Positions 28,372 through 38,353 of a stretch of DNA of 64,000 nucleotides are shown piece by piece. This DNA is from Clostridium tetanomorphum. Lineage in GTDB: Bacteria > Bacillota > Clostridia > Clostridiales > Clostridiaceae. The stretch lies in assembly GCF_017873215.1 (NCBI RefSeq), contig NZ_JAGGKA010000017.1:1-64000 (forward strand), written 5' to 3'. A program made the position numbers and the translations under genes. Within the stretch, counting starts at the first letter, position 1; each line of letters starts with the position of its first letter. The notes under the pieces are model-generated. The model did not search any database, was not told the DNA's origin, and worked only from the letters and a program-made list of their open reading frames with translations.

Positions 28372-29415
28372 TTGTTAAAAAAATTAACACTAATTTTTCA
28401 AATCGCAGCAGTATTTATTGGAACAATCGTAGGTGCTGGACTTGCTTCTGGCCAAGAGATAACTCAATTTTTTTCTACATATGGATATAAAAGCTTTTTA
28501 GGTATAGTAATTTGCGGTATTCTATATATACTAACAGGCTATGTAATAATCCATTTAAGCATAAAATATAAGCTGAATTCTTATAATGAACTTATATCTC
28601 TTGTAAGTCCAGGTTTTCTTGGTAGGGTTACAGATATTCTTACTGGGATGTTTTTAATAAGTGGAGCTGCTATAATTTTAGCTGGTAGTGGTGCCTTAAT
28701 CCATCAATATTTCAAACTTAATAAATGGGTAGGCATAATACTTATGAGTATTATGTCCATTATAGTTCTTCTGCGAGACACAAAGGGGCTTATTGAAATA
28801 AATTCAATAATAGTTCCCTCACTCACTATTGTAATTATAACTTTATTTATACTCTATATCTTCTTCTATGAAGGAATGAGTTTTACATATGTAAAAACCG
28901 TTCCACATTATAAGAATAATTGGATTTTCTCCAGTTTATTATACTGTTGCTTTAATCTTCTTTCTTCCACTGGAGTAATTGTTCCTTTAACTAAAGAAAT
29001 TCCTAAAAAAAGGTATATCTTCTCAGGTTTAGCATTAGGTGCTATAGGCCTTACCATATTATCATTAATAATAAACTTATTATTAATTGTTAATATTCCT
29101 TATATTTTTGAATATGAAGTTCCTCTTTTATATGTAGCAAATAGATTTGGTAGAATCATTCAAATTATGTTATTAGCTATAATATGGTGTGAAATGTTTT
29201 CTACAGAAGTTTCTGATATATATAGTGTTAGTAAAACTATAGAACAAGTTTTTAAAATATCTTATAAGAAATGCTGCATACTAATATTATGTATAGCTAT
29301 TCCAATATCTCAAATAGGTTTTGTTAAATTAATTACTTTTCTTTATCCTGCTTTCGGTTTAATAAGTTTAATATTTATAATTCAATGTTTTATATTTTAC
29401 TTAAAGGATAAATAG
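28372..29415 (+). CDS. YkvI-type multi-pass membrane protein
   Basis: The 347-residue protein starts at a TTG with AGGGGGAG about 8 bases upstream; the longer open frame from 28207 lacks one. It has about 10 transmembrane helices, the first with AVFIGTIVGAGLASGQEITQF, where GAGLASG matches the unwound helix 1 of LeuT-fold transporters. It resembles the uncharacterised YkvI family, probably a secondary transporter. The substrate is unknown. Divergent from the lipoprotein gene. Confidence 0.8.
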   Translation: MLKKLTLIFQIAAVFIGTIVGAGLASGQEITQFFSTYGYKSFLGIVICGILYILTGYVIIHLSIKYKLNSYNELISLVSPGFLGRVTDILTGMFLISGAAIILAGSGALIHQYFKLNKWVGIILMSIMSIIVLLRDTKGLIEINSIIVPSLTIVIITLFILYIFFYEGMSFTYVKTVPHYKNNWIFSSLLYCCFNLLSSTGVIVPLTKEIPKKRYIFSGLALGAIGLTILSLIINLLLIVNIPYIFEYEVPLLYVANRFGRIIQIMLLAIIWCEMFSTEVSDIYSVSKTIEQVFKISYKKCCILILCIAIPISQIGFVKLITFLYPAFGLISLIFIIQCFIFYLKDK

Positions 29416-29503
29416 ATAATATTTATTTTCATTGCTTTATTTATAGTTGTATAATTATATGTTGAAAACAAATTATTTTATTGTGTAAAAATGAGGTGTT
29501 ATT

Positions 29504-30403
29504 TTGCTTAACATATTATCTAAATGTGAATTATGTCCTAGAAACTGTAGGGTTAATAGGTTAAATAATGAATTAGGTTTTTGTAAAAGTGGAAAAAATA
29601 TACTAATAGCCCTTGCATCATTACATCATTGGGAAGAGCCATGCATTTCTGGCACTAATGGTTCTGGTACTATATTTTTCTCAAACTGCAACCTAAATTG
29701 TGTATTTTGTCAAAACCACCAAATTAGTCAAGAAAGCGTAGGAAAAGAAATTTCTATAGAAAAATTATCTCAAATATTTTTAACCCAACAAAATAAAGGC
29801 GCTCACAATATAAATTTAGTTACTCCAAGCCATTATGTACCACAAATCATAGATGCTTTAAAAATAGCTAAAAAAACCGGATTAAAAATACCTATAGTTT
29901 ATAACACAAATAGCTATGAGAATTTAAGCACAATTAAAGCTTTAAATGGATATATAGATGTTTATTTACCTGATCTTAAATATTATAATAACACATATTC
30001 TGAAAAGTATTCTGGAGTGAAAAACTATTTCCAATATGCTTCAAAAGCTATAGAAGAAATGGTAAAACAAGTAGGCTCTCCTAATTTTAATAAAGATGGT
30101 ATAATGACAAAAGGAGTAATAATACGTCATATGATGCTACCTGGATTGTTATTTGATTCAAAAAAAATAATAGATTATATATATACTACATTTAAAGACT
30201 CAGTATATATAAGTATTATGAATCAATATACACCTTTAAATAAATCAATTAATTATCCTGAAATAAATAAACCTGTAAATCCAAAACATTATGATACGTT
30301 TATTGATTACTGCCTATCACTTGGCATTAAAAACGCATTTATCCAAGAAGAAGGAACAGTTAAAGAAAGTTTTATACCTAAATTTGATTTAAAAGGTATT
30401 TAA
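29504..30403 (+). CDS. radical SAM protein, PflA-like (PflX family)
   Basis: The 299-residue protein starts at a TTG behind GAGGTG. It has N-terminal cysteines CELCPRNC and the radical SAM cluster motif CNLNCVFC, preceded by SGTNGSGTIFFSN. Later segments such as GYIDVYLPDLKYY and MLPGLLFDS agree with putative pyruvate formate-lyase-activating enzymes. No glycyl radical enzyme gene is adjacent, so its target protein is unknown. Confidence 0.86.
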   Translation: MLNILSKCELCPRNCRVNRLNNELGFCKSGKNILIALASLHHWEEPCISGTNGSGTIFFSNCNLNCVFCQNHQISQESVGKEISIEKLSQIFLTQQNKGAHNINLVTPSHYVPQIIDALKIAKKTGLKIPIVYNTNSYENLSTIKALNGYIDVYLPDLKYYNNTYSEKYSGVKNYFQYASKAIEEMVKQVGSPNFNKDGIMTKGVIIRHMMLPGLLFDSKKIIDYIYTTFKDSVYISIMNQYTPLNKSINYPEINKPVNPKHYDTFIDYCLSLGIKNAFIQEEGTVKESFIPKFDLKGI

Positions 30404-30439
30404 ATAGGCAAGAGCTCAATAAATTGAGCTCTTGCCTAT
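30404..30439. terminator. bidirectional terminator between the PflX-like and H-NOX-MCP genes
   Basis: A perfect 17-bp stem (30404-30420 with 30423-30439) and a tiny loop, between convergent genes. Only short T runs flank it on either side. Confidence 0.75.
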
Positions 30440-30445
30440 ATTTAA

Positions 30446-32245
30446 TTAAATTTTATATTTACTTAATTCAGTTTTAAAAGATTCTGTTATACCTTTAAAC
30501 TCATGTATACTATTTACTAACTTCTTTATTTCGTTAGTGTAATTTGAAACATTGGCACTTACTTCTTCTGATGACGCTGAATTTTCTTCTGCAATAGCTG
30601 CTAAAGATTCTATATTCTCAAATACGCTACCTATTGAATCTGCTTCCTTATTTAGATCATTTATAGTTTTAATCATAGAAGAAGCAACAGCTTGTACTGA
30701 AGTTGTAGCTTCATAACTTATATCTCTTACATTTTCAAGGCTCTTAGTTTCACCTTGAAGTGTATCATATTGTACATCTATCTTATCTGATAGTATTTTA
30801 GTTTCCTCTGCAAAAGTTACTAAATTTAAATTAATTTCTTCTACAGCATTCTTTGTTTGTTCTGCAAGTTTTCTTACTTCTTCTGCTACTACTGCAAATC
30901 CTTTACCCTGTTCTCCTGCACGTGCTGCCTCTATAGAAGCATTTAAAGCCAACAAATTAGTTTGTTCTGATATCTGTGATACTATAGATACTATGTTAGT
31001 TATATCCTTAGCCTTATTTTGTAGTTCTAATCCTTTATCCCTTACTTCTTGGAATTTCTCTAAAGTCACCATTATATTTTTACTAGTATTATCAACATAT
31101 TTATAGCTATTATTTATTTTATTTAGTGCTTCTTCCAATTCCCCTTTATTATTATTTTCACTTTCCACTATGTTTTTTAAGTTTTCTATATTATTATTTA
31201 ATACTGATACTGCATGTTCAGTATTATCCGCTTGATTAACTGCACAATTTGCTACTTGCTCCACTACGCCTGATATTTCCTCTGAAGTATGACTCATAGA
31301 ATTCGAAATAATATCTATATTGTCAACAAAAGTATTCATCTCATCTGTAACACCTTTAAACCCAACGAAGTCCTTTTTTATAACATCTTTATGATTCTTT
31401 ACTAAACTAAATAATTCTTCAAAAAAATCACCTGTTACAATATCTCCGTCCTCTAAATATTTGTTTTCTATAATTTTTTCTAATTCAGTCTTTATATATT
31501 CTTTAGGCATCATAAGTAGTGAAGCTGATATATATGCTGCTAAAGCTGCTATTATTGAAGGAATAAATACTTTAATAACATTTTCTGCTCCTATTATACC
31601 AATATTACTAATTAAAGCTGCTACAAATGTAAATAAAGCTACTTTTCCTCCTATACTTTTTATAAAACCTAGAGACATCATTTTATTAAATTTAAAAGTT
31701 TTTTTATAATAAATATCTTTTTCAAATTTTAATTTTAATTTAAGAGAATTTCCAGTTCTTTCTATTTCTTCTATATCTATATTTTCCTTGAAATAACTTT
31801 TGCTACCCTCTGTTAGTCCTAAAAAATAATCAAACATTCCTCTATCAGATTTATATAAGAATATAGCTTCTTTACTAGATATAGGTTCTATAGTTACTAG
31901 AGGTGGTTTTGCTCCTGGAAACTTTTTAGTCATTACTACATGTACATCAAACATAGATCTAAAAAACGAGTATAAATTCTCATGTTCAAAAAAAGCCGGA
32001 AAATCTCTATGGAAAGCAATTATATTATCTTTACCTATTTCTCTCCAAAGATTCTTTATATCTATATTTTTTTCCTTAGCAATATATCCTATTACATTCT
32101 TAACTTTGTCATCTTCCACATTTTCAATCGGAGTAAAAATTCTATTACTATTCCATCCAACAGATTCCATAGCTTTATCTACTGTGTTATCATCATAAAG
32201 TTTTCTGCACGTTCTTAACCATGTGGCAACTACGGTACCTTTCAT
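30446..32245 (-). CDS. H-NOX (heme gas sensor) fused to methyl-accepting chemotaxis protein
   Basis: The 599-residue protein begins with an H-NOX domain (1 to about 185). Counting residues places Trp9, Asn74, proximal heme ligand His102, the YxSxR motif at Tyr131/Ser133/Arg135 and Tyr140. The same numbers are used in the well-studied Thermoanaerobacter H-NOX, where Trp9/Asn74/Tyr140 hold bound O2. Two membrane helices follow (about 202-219 and 224-246). A full cytoplasmic signalling domain with the hairpin [20 protein letters not shown] comes last. There is no periplasmic sensor, so the sensor is intracellular. Similar C. botulinum proteins (SONO) were reported to bind NO very tightly. Confidence 0.95.
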   Translation of the reverse strand: MKGTVVATWLRTCRKLYDDNTVDKAMESVGWNSNRIFTPIENVEDDKVKNVIGYIAKEKNIDIKNLWREIGKDNIIAFHRDFPAFFEHENLYSFFRSMFDVHVVMTKKFPGAKPPLVTIEPISSKEAIFLYKSDRGMFDYFLGLTEGSKSYFKENIDIEEIERTGNSLKLKLKFEKDIYYKKTFKFNKMMSLGFIKSIGGKVALFTFVAALISNIGIIGAENVIKVFIPSIIAALAAYISASLLMMPKEYIKTELEKIIENKYLEDGDIVTGDFFEELFSLVKNHKDVIKKDFVGFKGVTDEMNTFVDNIDIISNSMSHTSEEISGVVEQVANCAVNQADNTEHAVSVLNNNIENLKNIVESENNNKGELEEALNKINNSYKYVDNTSKNIMVTLEKFQEVRDKGLELQNKAKDITNIVSIVSQISEQTNLLALNASIEAARAGEQGKGFAVVAEEVRKLAEQTKNAVEEINLNLVTFAEETKILSDKIDVQYDTLQGETKSLENVRDISYEATTSVQAVASSMIKTINDLNKEADSIGSVFENIESLAAIAEENSASSEEVSANVSNYTNEIKKLVNSIHEFKGITESFKTELSKYKI

Positions 32246-32396
32246 ATTTCTTCCTCCTAATCACTAACTTTTTCTATAAAAATTACTGCCAATTTAAAAT
32301 TTACTAACTAATTTAAATTATACCTCATAAGATACCTTTTTACAAAATATAAATATTATAAATTTGAATATAATTTAATAGTAGAGGTGAGTATAT

Positions 32397-34175
32397 ATGA
32401 AAAGATTTATTACAATATGTTTATTATTTATATTAGCATTATTATGTACATTATTTATTCCTAGAGAAAGAGAACATGTAGTTATAGCAGAATCTTCTTA
32501 TAATTATTCCAAGGTATACTTAGGAAACAAGTTATATAAAGTTAAGTTTCCTGAATCATATCCCATAGGTTCAGTAATTAATTATAAATATAATTTATTT
32601 AAAGTATTAGAAGTTACTAAACTTAATCCTTTAACGGAAAGAGTAATGATTAAAGATAATGATTATTATGATTTTGAAAAATCAGGAACTAAAAAGTTAT
32701 CTAAAAATCCTTATTATTATTATTTACATAATAATGCTGTTGCAGTTTGTACAGATAAAAATCTAATAGTGGGGCAAAATAATTTAAAAAGTTATATAGA
32801 TAAAAAAAACAATTTTAAGACTTTCATTATTTCTCCTATAAATTTTTCATATATGAGAGTTGGCATAAGAACTAATGATTTTAAATCTATTTATCATAAT
32901 GAAATAGATCTAACTTGTATGAATAATTCTACTTTATATAATATAAGGGAGAATTACTTTATACCGCTTATCAAAAATTCTAAAATTTCAATCAAATATA
33001 GTGACAATAAAATAATAGTTGAATTAAATGACAAAAAAAAGATATTTAAAAATAGAGTTTATATAAAAGGTGGAGAATTTAAAATAAATAACTTAAAAAG
33101 AGGTAATCCTTACTTTACTCCTGTTTACTCTGGCAAAATGGAATTTTTACCATTTAAAGATGGACTTTTAGTTACTAATGAAGTTAATCTTGAAGAATAT
33201 TTATACAAAGTTGTACCATCCGAAATGCCTTCTTTTGGCGGAATAGAAGCACTTAAATGTCAAGCCATATGTGCTAGAACTTATGCTATATCCGATATGC
33301 TTGAAAATAGATTTGCAAACTTAGGATTTTATGTTGATGACAGTACACAAAGCCAAGTTTACAATAATATCAAATGTAATGATTTATCTAATGCGGCAGT
33401 AAAAGAAACTTCAGGATTAATTATGACTTATAATAAAAATCCTATTGATGCTAAATATTACTCTTCTTCAGCAGGGGTTGGTACTGCCTATGAAGATATT
33501 TGGTTTAATGCTGATGAATCTAGTGAAGATAAAAAATATTATTTTACAGGAAGTTATATTTATCCTAGTATGAAACTTCCTAGCTCTGAAAAGCAATGGC
33601 TAAGTTTCTATAAAAACAAAAATTTAAAATCAATAGACAGTGACTCTCCCTATTTTAGATGGTATGCATACTTCTCAAAAAATACCTTAGAAAAAAGTTT
33701 AGTTAAGTCATTAAAAATCATATTTGATAATAGAAATGATTTTATTGAAATATTTCAAGATAGTAAGAAGTTAAAAACCTTTCCTAAACTTGAAAATTTA
33801 CAAGATATAATAGTAGATAAGAGAAGTTACTTCGGAAATGCTATAACTATATCTTTTAAATTTTCAAACATATTAATAAAAGTTAAAGGTGATTACAATA
33901 TAAGAAGTGCCATAAGATGTAATGATAGATTTTGTGGAGAACCAATCAAAATCATAAGACATAAAGGTGATCCTTTGGTAAACACTAACTTTCTTCCTTC
34001 TTCATTCTTTGCCATAGATAAAATGGAAAATGGGTTTATAATATATGGCGGCGGATATGGTCATGGTGTTGGAATGAGCCAATTTGGCGCTATAGGTCTT
34101 TCAAAGAATGGTGAAAAATATACTGAAATATTAAATAAATTTTATAAAAATATAGAACTAGAAAAAATATATTAA
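32397..34175 (+). CDS. SpoIID/LytB-domain protein
   Basis: The 592-residue protein has an N-terminal hydrophobic signal or anchor (about 3-22). The SpoIID domain occupies about residues 245-590. Visible are LEEYLYKVVPSEMP with the catalytic Glu pattern, ALKCQAICARTYA, SSSAGVGTAYE, and near the end GGGYGHGVGMSQFGAIGL. SpoIID proteins are lytic transglycosylases that cut peptidoglycan strands. The long N-terminal region (about 30-240) is unlike classical SpoIID. It may act in spore engulfment or germination; which is not decided by the sequence. It ends in a shared terminator. Confidence 0.88.
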   Translation: MKRFITICLLFILALLCTLFIPREREHVVIAESSYNYSKVYLGNKLYKVKFPESYPIGSVINYKYNLFKVLEVTKLNPLTERVMIKDNDYYDFEKSGTKKLSKNPYYYYLHNNAVAVCTDKNLIVGQNNLKSYIDKKNNFKTFIISPINFSYMRVGIRTNDFKSIYHNEIDLTCMNNSTLYNIRENYFIPLIKNSKISIKYSDNKIIVELNDKKKIFKNRVYIKGGEFKINNLKRGNPYFTPVYSGKMEFLPFKDGLLVTNEVNLEEYLYKVVPSEMPSFGGIEALKCQAICARTYAISDMLENRFANLGFYVDDSTQSQVYNNIKCNDLSNAAVKETSGLIMTYNKNPIDAKYYSSSAGVGTAYEDIWFNADESSEDKKYYFTGSYIYPSMKLPSSEKQWLSFYKNKNLKSIDSDSPYFRWYAYFSKNTLEKSLVKSLKIIFDNRNDFIEIFQDSKKLKTFPKLENLQDIIVDKRSYFGNAITISFKFSNILIKVKGDYNIRSAIRCNDRFCGEPIKIIRHKGDPLVNTNFLPSSFFAIDKMENGFIIYGGGYGHGVGMSQFGAIGLSKNGEKYTEILNKFYKNIELEKIY

Positions 34176-34207
34176 AAAAGCCATGGTGTTTAATCACCAT
34201 GGTTTTC
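34176..34207. terminator. bidirectional terminator between the SpoIID-like and XRE genes
   Basis: A 12-bp stem with CCATGGTG/CACCATGG at its core and A/T ends serving as T runs on both strands, between convergent genes. Confidence 0.85.
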
Positions 34208-34233
34208 TCTTTTATTTTTATATAAGTTTTAAT

Positions 34234-34902
34234 TTATAAAACTATTTCTAGTTTATCTAACTTTGCTATAGGCTTTAACTCTCTTGCTTCTACAGTTTCT
34301 GCTCTTACACTATTAGGATTGCTTATAAGAAGAATTTTATTGCTATCCAATTTCTTTATTTGTCTTATTTTTCTTTCATCTCCATGTTGAACTAAACAAA
34401 TAGCATTATTCTCTATTTCATGAATTACATGAGCAAATGCCAAATCTCCTTTACTTATTCTAAATCCTATCATATCATCATCCTGTATTTCTATGAAAAA
34501 TACCTTATCCTGAGCATAACCTTCTATTTTATTTCCCTTTAACGGTAACTGCCTCCACCCTATGGATTTACTTAAATCATATTTATATATTGGTACATTT
34601 TTAAGAACTGAGCCAAATGCTTCACTCCATAATTCTTTTACTTCCTCTTTTTTAGGTAAAGAATTATATTTATTTTCCTTTTCATCTTTATAAACTTCTT
34701 CTTCAAAAGAAATAGTTAGATCATTTAATCCTTTTCCTAAAATTTTCTCTATTCTACTAATTAAATTTTCATTTATAACTTTTCTTCCCAATTCTACATC
34801 ATTTATGAAACTTTCTGATACTCCAAGTTTTTTGCCTAATTGTTTTTGTGACATTTTACATTCTATTCTTAAATTCTTTATTTTTTCTCCTAATCTACTC
34901 AT
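34234..34902 (-). CDS. XRE regulator with an S24/LexA-like C-terminal domain lacking the catalytic serine
   Basis: The protein has about 222 residues if the ATG at 34902 is used, which has AAGGGGTG 6 bases before. The N-terminal HTH covers about 5-60 (KNLRIECKMSQKQLGKKLG). The C-terminal part, about 130-220, follows the S24 fold: IEIQDDDMIG, ISKGDLAFAH, then NAICLVQHG and KILLISNPN. Where self-cleaving repressors have a serine in an SM motif, this has DMIG, and no catalytic Lys is evident. It should therefore bind a signal rather than cleave itself. It is 25 bases downstream of the DUF3783 gene on the same strand. Confidence 0.8.
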   Translation of the reverse strand: MSRLGEKIKNLRIECKMSQKQLGKKLGVSESFINDVELGRKVINENLISRIEKILGKGLNDLTISFEEEVYKDEKENKYNSLPKKEEVKELWSEAFGSVLKNVPIYKYDLSKSIGWRQLPLKGNKIEGYAQDKVFFIEIQDDDMIGFRISKGDLAFAHVIHEIENNAICLVQHGDERKIRQIKKLDSNKILLISNPNSVRAETVEARELKPIAKLDKLEIVL

Positions 34903-34926
34903 TTTAAACACCCCTTAGAACTTATA

Positions 34927-35337
34927 TTACTTAACTTTATTGTTATTCTTAAACCATTCTCTTTCTTCTATTAAATGTTCAATTAAATTTTTAAAAGTCC
35001 ACTCTATGGAAGTAGGAGTAACTACCGCAAGAATAGGTACTTTATTAAATTCACTTCTAATTAACTGTATTGCACTTTCTAATTCTTTATCACTAAAATT
35101 ATTAAATAAAATAACCTTATCTTCAGGTACACACACGTTATCGAAAATTTGTAGATTCAATCCATTTAAAATATCCTTTAAAGTCATATTTGCCATACTT
35201 TTTTTAATTTCTATATATTGAGAAAGGTTATTTAACTCTATTAATTTACTTATTATTTTTTTATCATCCTCATCTAATCCATAAACTAATATAGCTTTAT
35301 CATTTTTCAACACAAATCCACTCCCTTCCTTACTCAT
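34927..35337 (-). CDS. DUF3783-like protein
   Basis: The 136-residue soluble protein has KAILVYGLDEDDKKII at the start and KVILFNNFSDKELE in the middle, resembling DUF3783. That fits a small alpha/beta fold with no known function. It ends 25 bases before the XRE/S24-like gene and the pair is probably one operon. The naming rests on memory of the pattern and should be checked. Confidence 0.65.
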   Translation of the reverse strand: MSKEGSGFVLKNDKAILVYGLDEDDKKIISKLIELNNLSQYIEIKKSMANMTLKDILNGLNLQIFDNVCVPEDKVILFNNFSDKELESAIQLIRSEFNKVPILAVVTPTSIEWTFKNLIEHLIEEREWFKNNNKVK

Positions 35338-35403
35338 ATGTTCCTTCTAGATTCTACTTATTTATTTAATTATATAATATTTTATAGTTAATATAAAAAT
35401 ATC

Positions 35404-36066
35404 TTAATTAATATATATAAATGAATTAGCTCCAAATCCACCAAATATTACTATAATTAAGTTATATATAATATGTTGTATACTCCAAATAGTTATATCT
35501 TCAGTTTTTACATATATAATAAACGGAATAATAAACATAAGTCCTTCACTGAGTAAAAATAATACCTTGTCTAGTCCTGGAATAGGCATAAATTTACTCC
35601 AGAAAAGTATATGTATTAATACTGTGTATATACACGCTGCCATAAAACCATTAATTTTTAATTTACTACCTGCTAAATCAAATATATTTATCCATACTAA
35701 ATGTTCAAAAGCACCATTTAACAAAGCAAATATAAACATATTCATTACTAAATTTCTATTAATCATAACTTTAGAGTACCCTATCCAATCTACGTATAGA
35801 TATCCACATAGAAAAGTTACTAAAAATAATAAAATTATCTCTCTTTTTACCTTTTTATAATTGGGATTAAAATAAGGCAACCTTTGCTCCATAGTATATC
35901 TTAATAATATTCCACAAATAAACCAATAAAAAGCAGCAGCTATTATTGGCCTATTTGTCATCTCCATTAATTCTTTTATAGCCAATGGAAATGTAAATGT
36001 TATAAACCATCCCAAATATTGCTTTACTCTTATATTTTGCTTAATAGGATTAATTGAATTATTCAT
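35404..36066 (-). CDS. multi-pass membrane protein, possibly CPBP-like
   Basis: The 220-residue protein has about 7 hydrophobic helices (for example AAFYWFICGILL, EIILLFLVTFLCGYLYV, FMAACIYTVLIHILFW). The segment GAFEHLVWINIF and later SIQHIIYNLI resemble the placement of the conserved Glu and His motifs in CPBP (CAAX protease-like) proteins. The EExxxR motif itself is missing, so catalytic function is doubtful. It precedes DUF3783 on the same strand, 66 bases away. Confidence 0.6.
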   Translation of the reverse strand: MNNSINPIKQNIRVKQYLGWFITFTFPLAIKELMEMTNRPIIAAAFYWFICGILLRYTMEQRLPYFNPNYKKVKREIILLFLVTFLCGYLYVDWIGYSKVMINRNLVMNMFIFALLNGAFEHLVWINIFDLAGSKLKINGFMAACIYTVLIHILFWSKFMPIPGLDKVLFLLSEGLMFIIPFIIYVKTEDITIWSIQHIIYNLIIVIFGGFGANSFIYIN

Positions 36067-36232
36067 AATATATCACTCTCTATACACATATTATTAACTT
36101 TACTATCATTATTACATTATACCTTATTTTGAAAAAATTTATAGTAAAAAGTATATTTTATTTACTATTATTTTTTATATTTATGATAAGGTTTTATTTG
36201 CAATTTCTTTCTCTTAAGCTTTCATTTTCTTA

Positions 36233-36261
36233 TTGACAATGATTTATAATAATTATAAAAT
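36233..36261 (+). promoter_or_regulatory. probable sigma-A promoter of the glutamine synthetase gene
   Basis: TTGACA, a 17-base spacer and TAAAAT, about 75 bases before the ATG. The leader is A/T-rich, and no TnrA/GlnR box (TGTNAN7TNACA) was clear in it. Confidence 0.55.
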
Positions 36262-36336
36262 CAAGGGTATATTAAGTTAGATAAATGTAAATATTTAAAA
36301 ATATATAATTTTTCTTTATTATTAAGGAGGTTTAAA

Positions 36337-38235
36337 ATGCTAAAAGACTTAATCTACGTGATACCAAAAGAAAAGCACTCAGAAGAAATTCTCCATTCAT
36401 TACTTAATTCACATACTGAAATTAAATTTGTATCTTTTGTAGGAGTTGACTTAGCCGGAAATGATACAGATGAAAAAATACCAGTATCTCTTTTCTTAGA
36501 AGATATATCTACTTTCTTAAAGGGAGCTGTACAAACTGACGGTTCATCAGTGTCTTTTCCTGGTATAGCAAGCTTAAACAATGCAAAAGTAGACATGATT
36601 GCAGACTTAGATGTAAACTGGTTTGTGGATTATAACTACGAACATATAGATTTAGAAACCAATAAACCTGTTGGTACTCTTCGTATACCTTGTTATCTAT
36701 ATCACGATAATAAAGCAATAGATTCTAGACACCTTCTAAAAAACTCAATTGAGCACTTTACATCTTCCCTAATGAACTTATTTCAAACTTATCCAGAATC
36801 CTTGTCTCAATTTGGTATAAAGTATGAAGACATAGATCACATACAGGTTACTTCTGCAACAGAATTAGAATTTTGGGTAAAAACACCTAACGATAAAGCT
36901 GAAATAGAAGAGCTATCAACTTCTCAAGTACTCCATGAGCAATATTGGACTAGAACCAAAGGAGTAGTACGAACATCTTTAGAACAGTCATTACTTCTTT
37001 TAGAACATTATGGCCTAGAGCCAGAAATGGGACATAAAGAGGTAGGTGGAGTAAAAGCTAAGCTAGATGATAGTGGTAAATTAACTCATATCATGGAACA
37101 GTTAGAAATAGATTGGAAATATTCTAATCCTCTTCAATGTGCTGATAATGAATTATTGGCTAGAATATTAATTAAAGAGTCCTTTAGAAGAAATGGTTTA
37201 GATGTAACATTCTTAGCTAAACCTGTAGATGGAGTTGCAGGAAGCGGAAAACATGTTCATATAGGTATAGCCGCTAAATTAAAAAATGGTAAAAAAATAA
37301 ATTTATTCTCAACTACTAAAAAACATTTTTTAAGTGCTATAGGTTATTCTTCTCTTATGGGAGTACTTAAAAATTATGAAGTAATAAATCCTTTTGTTTC
37401 TTCTACAAATGATTCATTAAGAAGATTAAGACCTGGATTTGAAGCTCCAATATGCATAGTTACATCTATAGGCCATTCTGTAGAAATACCGTCTAGAAAT
37501 AGAACAGTACTTGTTGGTGTTATAAGAGATTTACAAAACTCCTTAGCAACTAGATTTGAATTAAGATCTCCTAATCCTCATACTAATACTTACTTAGTAA
37601 TATCAACACTTTATTTAGCTATGTTAGATGGTATAAAATATGCTATTATAAACAGTAAATCAGAAGATGATTTATTAGCTGAACTTTCAAAAAATGCTGG
37701 CGAAGTTTCTCAATATCTAGAAAAAGAAAGAGCTTACAGATCAGAAGAAGATGTATTTGAAGATTTTACTGAAGAAGAAAGAGAAACTTATTTTGGGAAA
37801 GCCCCTGCTACAGTATATGAAAATTTATTAGCCTTTGAAAAATATCCAGATAAAATAAAAGTTTTAAAAGATGGTGGCATATTTACAGATAAGATTATTA
37901 ACAGTTTTAAGCTAACAGCTATAAACAGATGGGTTACTGAAATAACTAATAGACTTATAAATAATTATGCCGAAGACATAAGAAGTTATAAAATGTTGCA
38001 TTTTATAGATAAGGCCTTAGATTTAGATATATCAAATTGGATGAAAATAAATGAACTAAGACACTATATTATGAAAGATACCTATACTACTAAAAGTTTA
38101 TTTACTAGATTAAAAGAAGCCGCAGATAATAAAAATTATAGTGAGCTCTCTAAATTACAGTTAGAACTAGATAATAAAATGTCTAAATTAAGAAATTTAT
38201 ATTCTTCTTATAAGAAAAATCTTTTAGATATATAA
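36337..38235 (+). CDS. glutamine synthetase, long clostridial form
   Basis: The 632-residue protein has AAGGAGG 7 bases before the ATG. GS signatures include FVGVDLAGND in the N-terminal beta-grasp part, TDGSSVSFPGI, the catalytic EFWVKT and EMGHKEVGG, GSGKHVHIGI, the loop NDSLRRLRPGFEAP and RFELRSPNPHTN. About 190 extra C-terminal residues, mostly helical, follow the catalytic domain, whereas standard GSI has about 450 in all. It makes glutamine from glutamate, ammonia and ATP. Monocistronic. Whether the tail changes feedback control is unknown. Confidence 0.88.
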   Translation: MLKDLIYVIPKEKHSEEILHSLLNSHTEIKFVSFVGVDLAGNDTDEKIPVSLFLEDISTFLKGAVQTDGSSVSFPGIASLNNAKVDMIADLDVNWFVDYNYEHIDLETNKPVGTLRIPCYLYHDNKAIDSRHLLKNSIEHFTSSLMNLFQTYPESLSQFGIKYEDIDHIQVTSATELEFWVKTPNDKAEIEELSTSQVLHEQYWTRTKGVVRTSLEQSLLLLEHYGLEPEMGHKEVGGVKAKLDDSGKLTHIMEQLEIDWKYSNPLQCADNELLARILIKESFRRNGLDVTFLAKPVDGVAGSGKHVHIGIAAKLKNGKKINLFSTTKKHFLSAIGYSSLMGVLKNYEVINPFVSSTNDSLRRLRPGFEAPICIVTSIGHSVEIPSRNRTVLVGVIRDLQNSLATRFELRSPNPHTNTYLVISTLYLAMLDGIKYAIINSKSEDDLLAELSKNAGEVSQYLEKERAYRSEEDVFEDFTEEERETYFGKAPATVYENLLAFEKYPDKIKVLKDGGIFTDKIINSFKLTAINRWVTEITNRLINNYAEDIRSYKMLHFIDKALDLDISNWMKINELRHYIMKDTYTTKSLFTRLKEAADNKNYSELSKLQLELDNKMSKLRNLYSSYKKNLLDI

Positions 38236-38240
38236 TTTTA

Positions 38241-38271
38241 AGAAGTCTAGTAGAATCTCTACTAGACTTCT
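38241..38271 (+). terminator. hairpin after the glutamine synthetase gene
   Basis: A perfect 14-bp stem (38241-38254 with 38258-38271) and a 3-base loop, six bases past the stop. The T run behind it is weak. Confidence 0.65.
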
Positions 38272-38353
38272 ATTACTTCCATAAAAAACATTGCCTAATT
38301 TAATCTGTTTTACTCTTATTTTAATATAATAAGCAGCAAGCGAGGTGTCTTTT

